Below, one piece after another: positions 25,385 through 34,428 of a DNA stretch of 64,000 nucleotides. Each line of letters opens with the position of its first letter. The stretch's first letter is position 1. The translations under genes and the position numbers were made by a program. The notes beneath the pieces were generated by a model. The model did not search any database and was not told the DNA's origin. It saw nothing but the letters and a program-made list of their open reading frames with translations. This stretch comes from Tetradesmus obliquus (taxonomy: Eukaryota > Chlorophyta > Chlorophyceae > Sphaeropleales > Scenedesmaceae): positions 2,170,001 to 2,234,000 of the forward strand of contig CP126196.1 of NCBI GenBank assembly GCA_030272155.1. The letters are read 5' to 3'.

Positions 25385-28300
25385 AGCTTTGAGGGGCTGC
25401 ACTACCATGAGGATGCTCATGGCCACAAGTACCTGCTGGGGCTGTGTGAAGGTGGGTTGTTACCTCAAGCTTATAACATGTCAGATAACACGCCGCCACT
25501 CATTCATGTCTGTCAAGCACATGAAACGAAGCTGTGTGGCTGCAGCTTGTTGTTGCCAACAGCAAACTCATGCATGCTGCACCGCCAGCAACTGCTGCAC
25601 TGGAGTCACCAGTACAGTTCAGTTGCTCAGCGCTGCTTTCCATGTGAACAATCATAATGCTGGTCAAAGAAATCCTCTGCCATCTATTTGATTTGCCGAG
25701 AGTTGATGTATCGGGGCGTTGCTGCATGCTTGCTGCTGCAGGCAACTTTTGCAAAGGCGGCGCGGAGGGCAGGGAGACTGGCAACGGCCGCATCATAGTG
25801 TCACAGGTATGCCGCCCTCAAGGCATTGTGTGTGCAAATGCAGCAGAACGTTTTTTGGAAATTCATATATCTTGGTTGTGCAGTTGAACCCGTCTCCGTG
25901 TGCGGCAAGAAACATTGTATTCAAGGTTACGCACCAGCCCTGCTGCTGCCGTTTCCCTCCCTAGTGCGTAACTTCCAGCGTGTCTGCAACCCCGTATCGA
26001 CACGTGCGCCAGCCTCCAGCATATTTGGACGATACAACAGACCAATTCCTTGTGCTGATGTTTTTTTGGTGCTGCTGTGCTGCAGTTTAACGGCAAATCT
26101 GGCGAGGGGTCCTGCGGCTGGGACGTGGTCAAGGAGGTGGCTATTGCGCCCGCAACATTGGATTCACACTCCAAGCACCCAAAACCACTAATTGTTTATA
26201 ATTATGGCTGATGCCTGCGTTGCAGTTCAACGGCAAGTCTGGCGAGGGCGCATGCGGCTGGGACGTGGTCAAGGAGGTGGCCATCCCCCCTGCAGCAGAC
26301 TTCATGGACTACAGCGGCATGGCATTCAGGGGCAGCAAGGTGGGCTCCTTGTTACAACACATTGTACCACTGGATATGTCCCGTGTGAAGCTCTGCTTGT
26401 GGTTTGCTTGGAGCGTGCATGCGGTTTGTGCATCATTGAACGTGGTTTTCATGTGTTGTGGCTGGGACGTGGTCAAGGAGGTGACCCCCCTGCAGCTGAC
26501 TTCGTGGACTACAGCGGCATGGCCTTCAGGGGCAGCAAGGTGGGGGCCAGCTGCATTTGATGTGCGCCATATGTCGTACATCTGCCGCCTTCTCAGCGAC
26601 ATGGCCTTCAAGTGCAGCATGGCAAGCGGCTGTGCAGTATAACAAAAAGATTTGGGGAAGCAATATGCCCCATCTTAGCAAACTGCTGTTGTCAGCAGAC
26701 TTCATGGACTACAGCGGCATGGCCTTCAGGGGCAGCCAAGGTGCGTGGGGCAGCAATACGTCTGACTGCTTTTGCCATGCAACCGTTGAGGGAGATTTGC
26801 CTGATGCGTGGTTGGTTGAGGCATGCGGGGTTTGACAGTAGTGTTGTTTGATCTGAGATCTGGTCTAGGCAGACTTCATGGACTACAGCGGCATGGCCTT
26901 CAGGGGCAGCAAGGTGGGGGTTGAAGTTGAAAAAGAGAAGGAAACTCTAGAGGCTACACAGGATGATGTGTTACGATATGGAAAACAGGGCGCTCCGTGT
27001 GTGCTGTGTGATGCTCTGCTTGTTTGGGCAACATGTGAAGAAGTCCAAAATCAGAAGGAAAAAAAGGCATGTGTGTCCTGGAGGGTGCTGCAGGGGTGCT
27101 GAGGCTGGGATATGGTCGAGGTGGCGGCCATACCCCCCACTGTAATTTTCCTGGACTACAGCGGCATGGCCTTCAGGGGCAGCACGGGACAACAGCGCGA
27201 TGTGGGTGGGGCGTTTTGAGTTTGAGGGGCTGGAGTCCACCTCTGCTGCTGTTACTGCTGCTGCTGCTGCTGTTGCCGCTGCTGCGGCAGCTGCTGCTGC
27301 TGCTGCTGCAGGCTGCCGTTGTGAGCCAGGAGAACAGCGCGATGTGGGTGGGGTAGTTTGAATTGCGGCAATGCAGTTTCACCTCTGCTGCCCCCGCCGC
27401 TGCTGCTGCTGCTGTTGCAGACAGCAATTGTGAGCCAGGAGAACAGCGCGATGTGGGTTGGGGAGTTTGATTTCGAGGCGCTGGAGTTCACCTCGGAGGG
27501 CCAGGTCTTCAACTTCCCGCGCGACAACCACTGCGACGTGAGCGGCTGCTGCTGCAAAGCAGTGCAATGCAATGCAACACAATGCACAGATGGCAAGGAT
27601 TGTGCTCTGCAGCATTCGGCTGCTGATGAGGATCTGTTGGTGGAATTGATTTGGCTGCATGGCCAGCACAGCTAAGCCACATGTCTGTCAGCCTGACAGG
27701 TGCATGTTCAACGACATATGTTGCTGCCGCAATCACACGATCAGATCTGAGCGTGACAGCACCTCATATTGTCGACCTGGCCTTGCCGGTGTGCCGCTCA
27801 TTACCATGGCGGCACTTCCTTGTCACTCACCTGCCCTGTGAACCCCCCGTGTACGATCTTCTGCAACGTGGAGGGCGTGCAGTGGCTGGACGACGCGCGT
27901 GTCGTCATCAAGACTAGCACCCTACCCTTGCGTGTGTGCCGCTCATTCACGCCTCTTGTCACTGCCCTATCTCTGCACGCCTGCCCCCGCAGATGATCTT
28001 CTGCAGCGTGGAGGGCGTGCAGTGGCTGGACGACGTGCGTGTGGTCATCGAGACTAGCACCCCAGCCTTGCGCGTGTGCGCTCAATCACGCCTCTTGTCA
28101 CTGCGGCGGCCCTTGCACGCCTGCCCCCGCATGAACTTTCAAAACGTGGAGGGCGGCAGGTGGCTGGACGACGTGCGTGTCGTCATCAAGGCTAGCAGCC
28201 TAGCCTTGAGTGTGTGCGCTCATCACGTTTCTTGTCACTGCCCTGCCTCTGCACTTATGCTCCTGCAGATGATCTTCTGCAACGTGGACGCTGACGTGGA

Positions 28301-28769
28301 GGGCGTGCAGTGGCTGGACGACGTGAGGGTGGTCATCACCAAAAGCACCCTGGTCTTGGTTGTGTGTGCTCATTCATGTGTTTTCTGTCGCTGCCCTACC
28401 TCTGCTCACTTGCCCCCGCAGATGATCTTTTGCAACGTGGAGGGCGTGCAGTGGCTGGACGACGTGAGGGTGGTCATCGCGAGCGACAAGGCAAAGAAGG
28501 ACCAGCCCTTCCGCTGCGTGGACCACGAGCAGCGCGTGAGCATCTTCGCGCTGCCGGAGGGCTCCAACGACGGGCCGGAGCCCTCGCGGGCGAGCGTCGA
28601 GAAAAGTAACAACAAAAGTAACAACATTCAAATCGACAGCCAACAGCTGCAGCAGGTGGATGAGGGTGGTGAGGATGGGGAGGTGGATGTGGTGGTGGAG
28701 GAGGGACTGACTGTGCACTCCTTCTTTGAGGAGGATGGTGCCGAGCAGGAGCTGGTTGCTGCAGTTTGA
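22319..28769 (+). CDS. Secreted beta-propeller-like protein, SdiA-regulated/phytase-esterase-like
   Basis: Ten exons give 442 residues: 22319-22449, 23315-23464, 23898-24008, 24532-24673, 24967-25052, 25387-25451, 25742-25806, 26226-26339, 27421-27537 and 28422-28769. The start has a good context (CCCACCATGG). Residues 1-25 are a signal peptide (RRRVCVLCLTVLIVLISALG). Blade-like repeats follow: FEGLTY...GHFFAVEE (about 147-160), FEGLHY...KYLLGLCEGNFC (about 208-228), DYSGMAFRGSKTAIVSQEN (about 278-296) and NVEGVQWLDDVRVVIASD (about 332-349). The EG-x-x-W/Y and 'EE/EGN/QEN/SDK' pattern resembles the SdiA-regulated and esterase-like-phytase propeller families. I recall unnamed conserved homologues in other eukaryotes. 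No catalytic residue can be assigned. The tail after FALPEG is acidic and unique. Most exons have decayed tandem copies in the adjacent introns; the copies chosen here are those that keep the frame. Confidence 0.78.
22951..23314 (+). repeat. Three tandem copies of the start of propeller exon 2
   Basis: The exon 2 start (acceptor then CTCGCGGCTGCCCTCCTT) recurs upstream at 22951, 23062 and 23182, before the intact copy at 23315. The last two extra units share about 120 nearly identical bases and end in a GTCAGT donor-like site. Confidence 0.9.
23430..23897 (+). repeat. Copies of the exon 2 end and exon 3 start
   Basis: The end of exon 2 (GGGACAGACAAAGTGAGC at about 23452-23469) recurs at about 23555-23572. 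The start of exon 3 (TTTGAGGCGAGCGGCATGAC) has degraded copies at 23620, about 23712 and 23811, before the intact one at 23898. Two of the three extra copies keep a CAG acceptor. Confidence 0.88.
24070..24480 (+). repeat. Copies of exon 3 end and exon 4 start
   Basis: The exon 3 end (TTTGACAACCTGCTGG...GAGTTCAGGT) is copied at about 24077-24128 with a frame-shifting deletion, and more distantly at about 24240-24290. The exon 4 start (CAGGGACAAGAGCAACC) has an extra copy at 24427-24476 ahead of the intact one at 24532. Confidence 0.85.
25345..25384 (+). repeat. (CTG)12 forming a 3' splice site
   Basis: The CTG run ends in the CTGCAG acceptor of exon 6 of the propeller gene. Confidence 0.9.
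26087..27215 (+). repeat. Exon 8 in five partial copies
   Basis: The block for DYSGMAFRGSK (intact at 26299-26339) recurs at about 26502, 26700, 26875 and 27153 with very few changes. The first half (FNGKSGEG...GWDVVKEV) recurs at 26087 and in part at about 26459 and 27108. The 27153 copy runs without an intron into exon 9-like sequence. Confidence 0.9.
27310..27360 (+). repeat. Extra copy of exon 9 start
   Basis: GTGAGCCAGGAGAACAGCGC and the following bases match exon 9 (27421-27537), but the frame is broken by TAG at about 27354. Another partial copy is at 27187-27240. Confidence 0.9.
27850..28421 (+). repeat. Four tandem copies of the start of the last propeller exon
   Basis: Copies of the MIFCNVEGVQWLDDVRVVI block start near 27852 and at 27993, 28131 and 28269, with the intact exon at 28422. 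The spacing of 138, 138 and 153 bases is divisible by three, so copies 2 to 5 lie in one uninterrupted frame (27936-28769). Several keep a CCCCCGCAG acceptor. Confidence 0.92.
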
Positions 28770-29590
28770 CGAACGCAATCTGCTGCGTAACTGCATGCAC
28801 CTGCTCCATCATGGCGCTGTGCAGCGCAGATATGGCTTGGCCGCCATGCATGGCCCATATGGGCTGCGGCAGTGATTGGCCCAGCCATTGGGCTGGCAGC
28901 TACAGCGCCACAGCGACGATGGCTTTGAGCCTTGCTGTGCTGCATGCCCAATTTTGCATGGACGGAAGATGTTGACAGCTGACAGCGCTACATGGACACG
29001 ATGTCATGTACCGCCGGACGGCTGCCAAAACATGCGCTGATGCTGGTTTGCATGTGATGCGGCACGTGGTCTAGCTCTTGCTCAGCAAGCTGCTCGTCGC
29101 ATCGTGTTGCCTGTTGCATGATGCCAGTGCAATGATTGTGTTTGGGCTGGCACAGCAAAACCACGTGAAGACCTTAAAGAAAACAGCAGAATGCGGGCCT
29201 CAGTACTTGACATAGATAGCTTGCTGAGGCTTCCAGCTCTTTTGGCTTTTTACGGCATGTTTTGGAACCCCAAAAACTGTGTTGACTTCTTCAAGAAGTT
29301 CTTGGCGGGCCAGCGCCCCACTGTAGGGCAGCCCTACTTGGGTGAGATTGTGAATCAGCAACAATCTGGTGGTTTCTTTCTTTTCGAAGGACTGGCCAGT
29401 GGTGTGGTTTGGTTGCTTTCTTCTCTGCCCAACTTGGGCATTGAATGAGCCTGTCATTGGATCTCCAGTGGCGAGATTGGTAAGTTGATGCTCCTCTGTG
29501 TCACCGTGTTTCGGGGCGCGGGGTTGGGGCGATCGGGTTACAGGAGGAAATTGGGGCGACTCGCTCACTGTATTATTATTGTCCCCCTTT

Positions 29591-29664
29591 GAGCCTCTCG
29601 TTGGCTCCTGACTGGGGTTCCCACTCCTCGTTGAGTGGAGCATGTAATGTAATGTAATGTATGT
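29591..29664 (+). mobile_element. LINE-like 3' end with (TAATG)n tail
   Basis: A block of about 71 bases starting GAGCCTCTCGTTGGCTCC and ending in (TAATG)n is identical to 38789-38859. A shared 3' end with a short tandem-repeat tail and different 5' flanks is typical of 5'-truncated non-LTR retrotransposons. Weak similarity may extend upstream to about 29555. No reverse transcriptase is visible. Confidence 0.55.
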
Positions 29665-29670
29665 ATTACA

Positions 29671-29969
29671 GGGGGCGATTTACTTGAGACTGAGACACCG
29701 AGTTAATATGAAGGGGGGGGGGGGGTAAAGCGACAAGTAAGCTCGAACTTCATGTGCTCCAGGGGGGGTAAGCGGGAAGCAAAGTGGTGACTGCCAGTCA
29801 GCACACTGAACAGGTGAGGAAAGCCTACCAGGGGAGGGAGGGGGGGTAAGCAGCAAGCGGCTTTGATCAGCGTGTAGGCAAGAGCTTGACCCCCGGTAAG
29901 CGGTTGCACCCCTCCACAGATTAACTGGGTGTCTCAGCAGGTCTCAGTCTCAAATAAACCGCCCCCTAA
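29671..29969. mobile_element. MITE-like element with terminal inverted repeats
   Basis: Left arm GGGGGCGATTTACTTGAGAC (from 29671) and the reverse complement of the right arm (29926-29969, GGGGGCGGTTTATTTGAGAC) pair over about 40 bases, with a nine-base insertion in the right arm. The interior has G-runs and repeated GGTAAGCG-like motifs and no coding sequence. It sits directly next to the LINE-like tail. The target-site duplication is unclear. Confidence 0.65.
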
Positions 29970-30623
29970 CTTGTGTGGCCTCACTGTAACTTGGTGAGTG
30001 AGCGGCCACCCAGGCGTCTCTGCAGCGCCTGGATATTTGCGGCTGGAGAGGGCGCCAGTGATTGGCTGGAGCCTTGCGCTTGCGCTTGTTTGGCAGTGAG
30101 GTTTAACCAGCACAATTTTTCATGCTAGACTGTCCATCTTTACAACCTGCCACAAGTCTGCAGCTGGGGCAGATTTTACTCAATTGCCTGCAAGCGGACA
30201 GCACCTGTGTCAAAACCCTACGTGGACACAGTGGATGTGGAGATTCTTTAGCACACATCACATGCTCACCATTGTCACGCATGCTTGGACTGGGGGCCAG
30301 CTGTGCCTGAGTACACTTGTGACACTCAGTGAGTAACAGCAGAAGAAACTGACCTGGGTTGAACATCAGTGATGTTACATCACGATGGGCCCCACGAGAG
30401 AGCATTCAGTCGTTCCAGTCGGAGCTTTGCGATTAGTAATGCATTTTCAACCCAAGCTCAATCCTAGGGAGGTGCCAGAACCTTGACAGCGCTGTTGCAC
30501 ACGTGTTTCTGACCGTTTCGAAGTGCATCAACACGCGAATGCTGTCGTACTGTCGTGTACGGTTTTGACACGCATTATCACCCCGCAGCTTGTAGCTTGC
30601 GCAGCGCGAACAATCCGCACCTT

Positions 30624-30642
30624 CAGCAGCAGCAGCAGCAGC

Positions 30643-30692
<50 letters not shown>
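30624..30692 (+). repeat. (CAG)n tract in the RING gene leader
   Basis: About 22 CAG units with one interruption end 45 bases before the ATG at 30737, so they probably lie in the 5' untranslated region. Confidence 0.85.
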
Positions 30693-30693
<1 letters not shown>

Positions 30694-30736
30694 CTGCATC
30701 TAGCTTGCCGGCAAGTACAAGCATGCCAGAGCCACC

Positions 30737-32546
30737 ATGGAGGTCGACCTCTCTGACATGGACCTGGCTGCGATCCTCAACGGCACCCAATTGCAAGCTC
30801 CCGCCATCATGGGGGGAGCAGGGATGGCCCCAGCACTTGCAGGAGGGCAGGTTGCAGCAGATGCTGATGTCGTTTTAGCGGCCCTGCAGCTCATGCTGCA
30901 TCAGCAGCAGCAGCGCTACGGCAACGGCGAGCAGCCGCCAGTGCGGGTACAGCAGCAGCAGCAGTACAATGGCCCACCGCTGCGTTATTTGATGACAGGG
31001 CGGGCGGTGAAGTTTTGCACCACCAGGGAGGAGGTGCTGCACCACTACCAGACTCTGCCGGAGGGAAGGTAAACATGACATGAAAAATACCATCGGTTGA
31101 TAGTAGAGTATGGTAATGAGATGATAGAAAGTGCCGGAGAGAAGGTACTTGCCAGTGGCGGAGTATGCAGCAAAGCTGCAGCGCAGTGCAGTGCTGTCAA
31201 AGCTCCTAGCGGCATTAAGTCAGGCAGTGAGCCAGTTGTCAGTGACATCATGCATGCCCTGATCGATGCTGCATGTTGGTGTTGTTGGTGTGCCTGTACG
31301 CATGCAGACGCTCGCAGCTCTCCACATTTGCCTGCATACAGGTGCTGGCCACCACCAGAGTATGCAGCGAGCCTGGTGTGCCTCCCTGCACACATGTGGA
31401 CGTAAGCAAGTATTCTGTTGAGTGTTGTCACAGGCCGGTGCCAGAGTATGCAGCGCAGGTGCAGGGCAGTGTGTTGCTGGCGAGCTGCTACGGCTCTCTG
31501 GCCGGTTGTGTGCTGACTCACTGTTTTGCTGTCACAGGTACTGGCCAGTGCCGGAGTATGCAGCCAGGCTGCAGGGCGCAAACAATGCCGGCATCGTACG
31601 TACACGAGTCAACACAACAGGTGTGTCTACTGGCCACAGTTTGGTACTGCAGCTGTTCCGGCCTTTGGGCGGTGCATAATCAATGCTGTTGTCGGCCTGT
31701 GAGCTGGCGGTGGCATTGCACGTGTGACAGTTAACACACAGCAGCATGCGGAGGCTACTGGCAGGTGTTGATGCTGCCTGTGAGCTGGCGCCCTTTTGCA
31801 AAGCATCCCTGATGCGACGTAGTGCGGTTTGAAGTGACTTGACGGCGTATGACAGCAAATCCCTGCGTTGCAGTCAAAGATGGTGCCAGGACCCACGTGT
31901 AACTATCCTCTCTAAAACAAATGCCGGCGTTGCAATCTAGACAATTTGCTCAACAGCACCCTGCCCTTTCCTGCCTGCTGTTGGTCTGTCCTGTGTTATG
32001 CTGCAGGGCATGCTCCCAGCGCCATCCCAGTGGTGAGCGATGCGTGGCACAGGGTTCAGGGTCTGTGGTTTATGGAGGTGTCAGGGTTGAGGTTTAAACT
32101 TTGAACACAAACCCTAAGCATGCTTCAAGCGCCATGCCAGTGGTGAGCGATGCATGGCACAGGGTTCAGGGTTTGTGGTTTATGGAGGTGTCAGGGTTGA
32201 GGTTTAAATTTTGAACACAAACCCTAAGCATGCCTCGCCATGTCAGCAGTGAGCGATGCATGATGTGTGGCAGAGATCGGCCACCCCCACCGCCGCAATG
32301 CCGCAGTCCCAGCCGCAGGTTCTATGCATTGCAGCAGCAACAGGAGAAGCTTGCAGGAATAGGCTTGCAGGAATAGGAATGACAGGGATGGCGCGGTGCT
32401 GGGTGTGCATGTTAGGGCAGCCAGTGAGCTGGCATTTTATCTGCCCTGCACATGCACAAGCAGGCAGTCACAGAGCAACTGGGCCTGCACCACACCCACT
32501 GCTGCTGCTGCTCCTGCTGCTGCTGCTCCTGCTGCTGCTGCTGTTG

Positions 32547-32625
<79 letters not shown>

Positions 32626-34138
32626 AGGAGCTCGCAGACCGGCTGGGCCTGCGCCGCCACCCGCTGCGCGCCGGCGGCGGCGTCGTCAGCACCATCTTGT
32701 ACCAGGACACACCCGCGCCAGCAGAGGTCTTAGAAGAGCCGCTCACTGTGCAGCTGCTGGCAGGGCCTGGTGCAGTGGCGCTGGAGATCACCCTGCCTGC
32801 TGTGCTGGTGCTGCCTGGCACACCGGGGTCAGACAGGCAGCTGTTTGAGCTGCAGCTGGGGCTCTTTGACTTCTGTGCAGCTGTGGAGATGGACTTCATT
32901 CCGCTGTGGGCTTCGCAGTTCAAGGTTCGGGAGTCCGGGTACTGCTTTGCGCTGCCGGTGGTGGCGCCGCCTCCGCCGCACATCTACGGCAGCATGCCAA
33001 TGGGCTCGAGCACCTTTCACATCACGCAGGCGGCGTATGATGAGGTGAGGGCATGTTCAATTGCTGTAAACCCTAAAACCCTGTTAGCGGTCAAGAGGAG
33101 GGCCGAAGGCTTTTGATTGTTTGGGCTCGAGCACCTTCCACATTACGCGGGCGGCGTATGATGAGGTGCGAAAGGGATTGATGCCTGCGCCAGTTCAGGG
33201 ATAGGCACAAGGTGCACACAGGCGCTGGGATTGCACTGGCTAGTCAGGCAGTGCTGGCGTGTTACACAGCAACAGATGCTGCTGCTGCTGCTGGGGCTGA
33301 TCACATTACCAGACTTGCAGAAGCTGCTGCTTTACCCGCAGCTTACCATAACGTGTAGCGTCCGCTGCTTGCTGACGCGGCACATGTTGCTGGGCCTTTG
33401 CGTGCTTTGCCTCACTGCACGCAGGTGCTAGAGATCACACTGGCTAGACAGGCAGTGCTTGCGCGCCGCACAGCTGCTGCTGCTGCTGCTGCTGCTGCTG
33501 GGGCTGAAGAGGCCGCCTCGCCAGCAGAAGCTGCTGCTGAGGCGATGCTGCAATCAAGGCGCGTTCAAGCAGGGCCGACAGCAGCAGAAGCAGCAGAGAC
33601 AGCAGCAGCAGCAGCAGCAGTGGGAACACGTGAGTGGATCGATGAATGGACGACCGCTCCTCGGCCACAGCAGCAGCGCCAGCAGCAGCGTGGTAGGCGT
33701 GGTGGCCGGCGCGGTAGGGGTAGAGGTAGGGGCAGCAGCAGCAGCAGCCGACAGCAGGCAGCACAAGCAAGCAGTGGTGCCGCCGGTCCTGCTGCTGCTG
33801 TCACAGCAGACTCAGCAGCAGCAGCAGAGGCTCATGCTGCTGCAGCTACTGCAGCAACAACAACAGCGGGCGTATACGCTGGGCTGGACCCCCTGCCAGC
33901 TGGCCTGACTGCCAGCCTGTGGCGTGACGTGGCTGCCACCTCACTGCCGGAGGGTGATGAGTGCTGCATCATCTGCATGGACGGCTTTGAGGATGACCTG
34001 GAGGACGGCAGTACACGGCTGGTGACGCAGCTGGCCTGCCGCCACACGCACTGCGTGCTGTGCCTGCGGCAGTACGTGACGCAGCGCAGCTTCCGGCGGC
34101 AGCCGCTGCGCTGCCCGCACTGCAACACGCAGGTGTGA
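30737..34138 (+). CDS. RING-HC protein, probable E3 ubiquitin ligase
   Basis: Five exons give 523 residues: 30737-31068, 31538-31620, 32007-32032 (a 26-base microexon), 32628-33044 and 33425-34138. The start has a strong context (GCCACCATGG). The C-terminus is a C3HC4 RING: C-x2-C in CCIICMDGF, then CRHTHCVLC and CPHC, about residues 465-520. C3HC4 RINGs bind two zinc ions and recruit ubiquitin-charged E2 enzymes; the substrate is unknown. The middle (exon 4, LADRLGLRRHPLRAGGG to GSSTFHITQAAYDE) looks folded but I do not recognise it. Exon 5 adds an Ala-rich stretch and an RG-rich stretch (GRRGGRRGRGRGRG), possibly RNA-binding. The exon 2-3 junction was chosen because it keeps phase; an earlier donor at 31596, skipping the microexon, also works. 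Tandem copies of exon edges fill the introns. Confidence 0.75.
31129..31537 (+). repeat. Three decayed copies of RING exon 2 inside intron 1
   Basis: Copies of the exon 2 start (GTACTGGCCAGTGCCGGAG) lie at 31145, about 31340 and about 31433, before the real one at 31538. The first is joined without a gap to a copy of the exon 1 end (31131-31144). Confidence 0.85.
32008..32240 (+). repeat. 110-base tandem repeat carrying the RING microexon
   Basis: Units begin at 32008, 32118 and 32228 (third partial). The first two are over 90 percent alike by eye. Each begins with the microexon sequence (GCATGCT...GCCAGTGGTGAGC), but only the first has a CTGCAG acceptor. Confidence 0.9.
32500..32626 (+). 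repeat. Long (CTG)n run ending in a 3' splice site
   Basis: About 42 triplets, mostly CTG with a few CTC/TTG interruptions, lead straight into the CTGCAG acceptor of RING exon 4. Confidence 0.92.
33120..33345 (+). repeat. Copies of the exon 4 end and exon 5 start
   Basis: The end of exon 4 (GGCTCGAGCACCTTTCACAT to GATGAG) is repeated at 33122-33166. A decayed copy of the exon 5 start (CACTGGCTAGACAGGCAGTG) lies at about 33235-33345, ahead of the real exon at 33425. Confidence 0.88.
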
Positions 34139-34423
34139 GCCACACACACTGTCTGGCAGGTGGCACAGGTGGCTCGGCAGTGCACAAGAATCAGCCAGTC
34201 ACCCAAGGACGCCATTCGTGCGGGGCAGCTGCCTGGTCGCAGCAATAGGCTGCTGCCTGACTGCTGTGCCTTCAATGGCAGATCGTTGTTGTTGTGTTTG
34301 CTTGCTGTGGCGGAGCTAGCCAAGCATGCTGGCTAGGCTTTCTTTTGCTTGTATGTGCTGGTTTGTGGTCAAGAGCGGTACGCGTCCGCCTGGTTGCCCA
34401 GTTCTTTGACGACTCATTCGCTC

Positions 34424-34428
34424 TGTAA
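34424..34428 (+). terminator. Candidate poly(A) signal TGTAA
   Basis: About 285 bases after the RING gene stop codon, in the usual green-algal form. Confidence 0.5.

Larger units (their letters stand above)
28770..30736. other. Intergenic with transposon remnants
   Basis: Between the propeller and RING genes. It holds a retrotransposon-like 3' end, a small inverted-repeat element and a CAG tract. An open frame at 29191-29448 (85 codons) has no recognised family and may belong to the retroelement. Confidence 0.5.

Noticed and set aside
27936..28769. A single uninterrupted 277-codon frame as one exon
   Set aside because: It spans four tandem copies with intron-like spacers and acceptor sites. 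The protein is complete using only the last copy after 27537. Noted as a finding instead.
33068..33082. Telomere-like CCCTAAAACCCT and nearby ACCCTAA motifs at 32.1-32.2 kb
   Set aside because: Only one and a half units; expected by chance and no array present.
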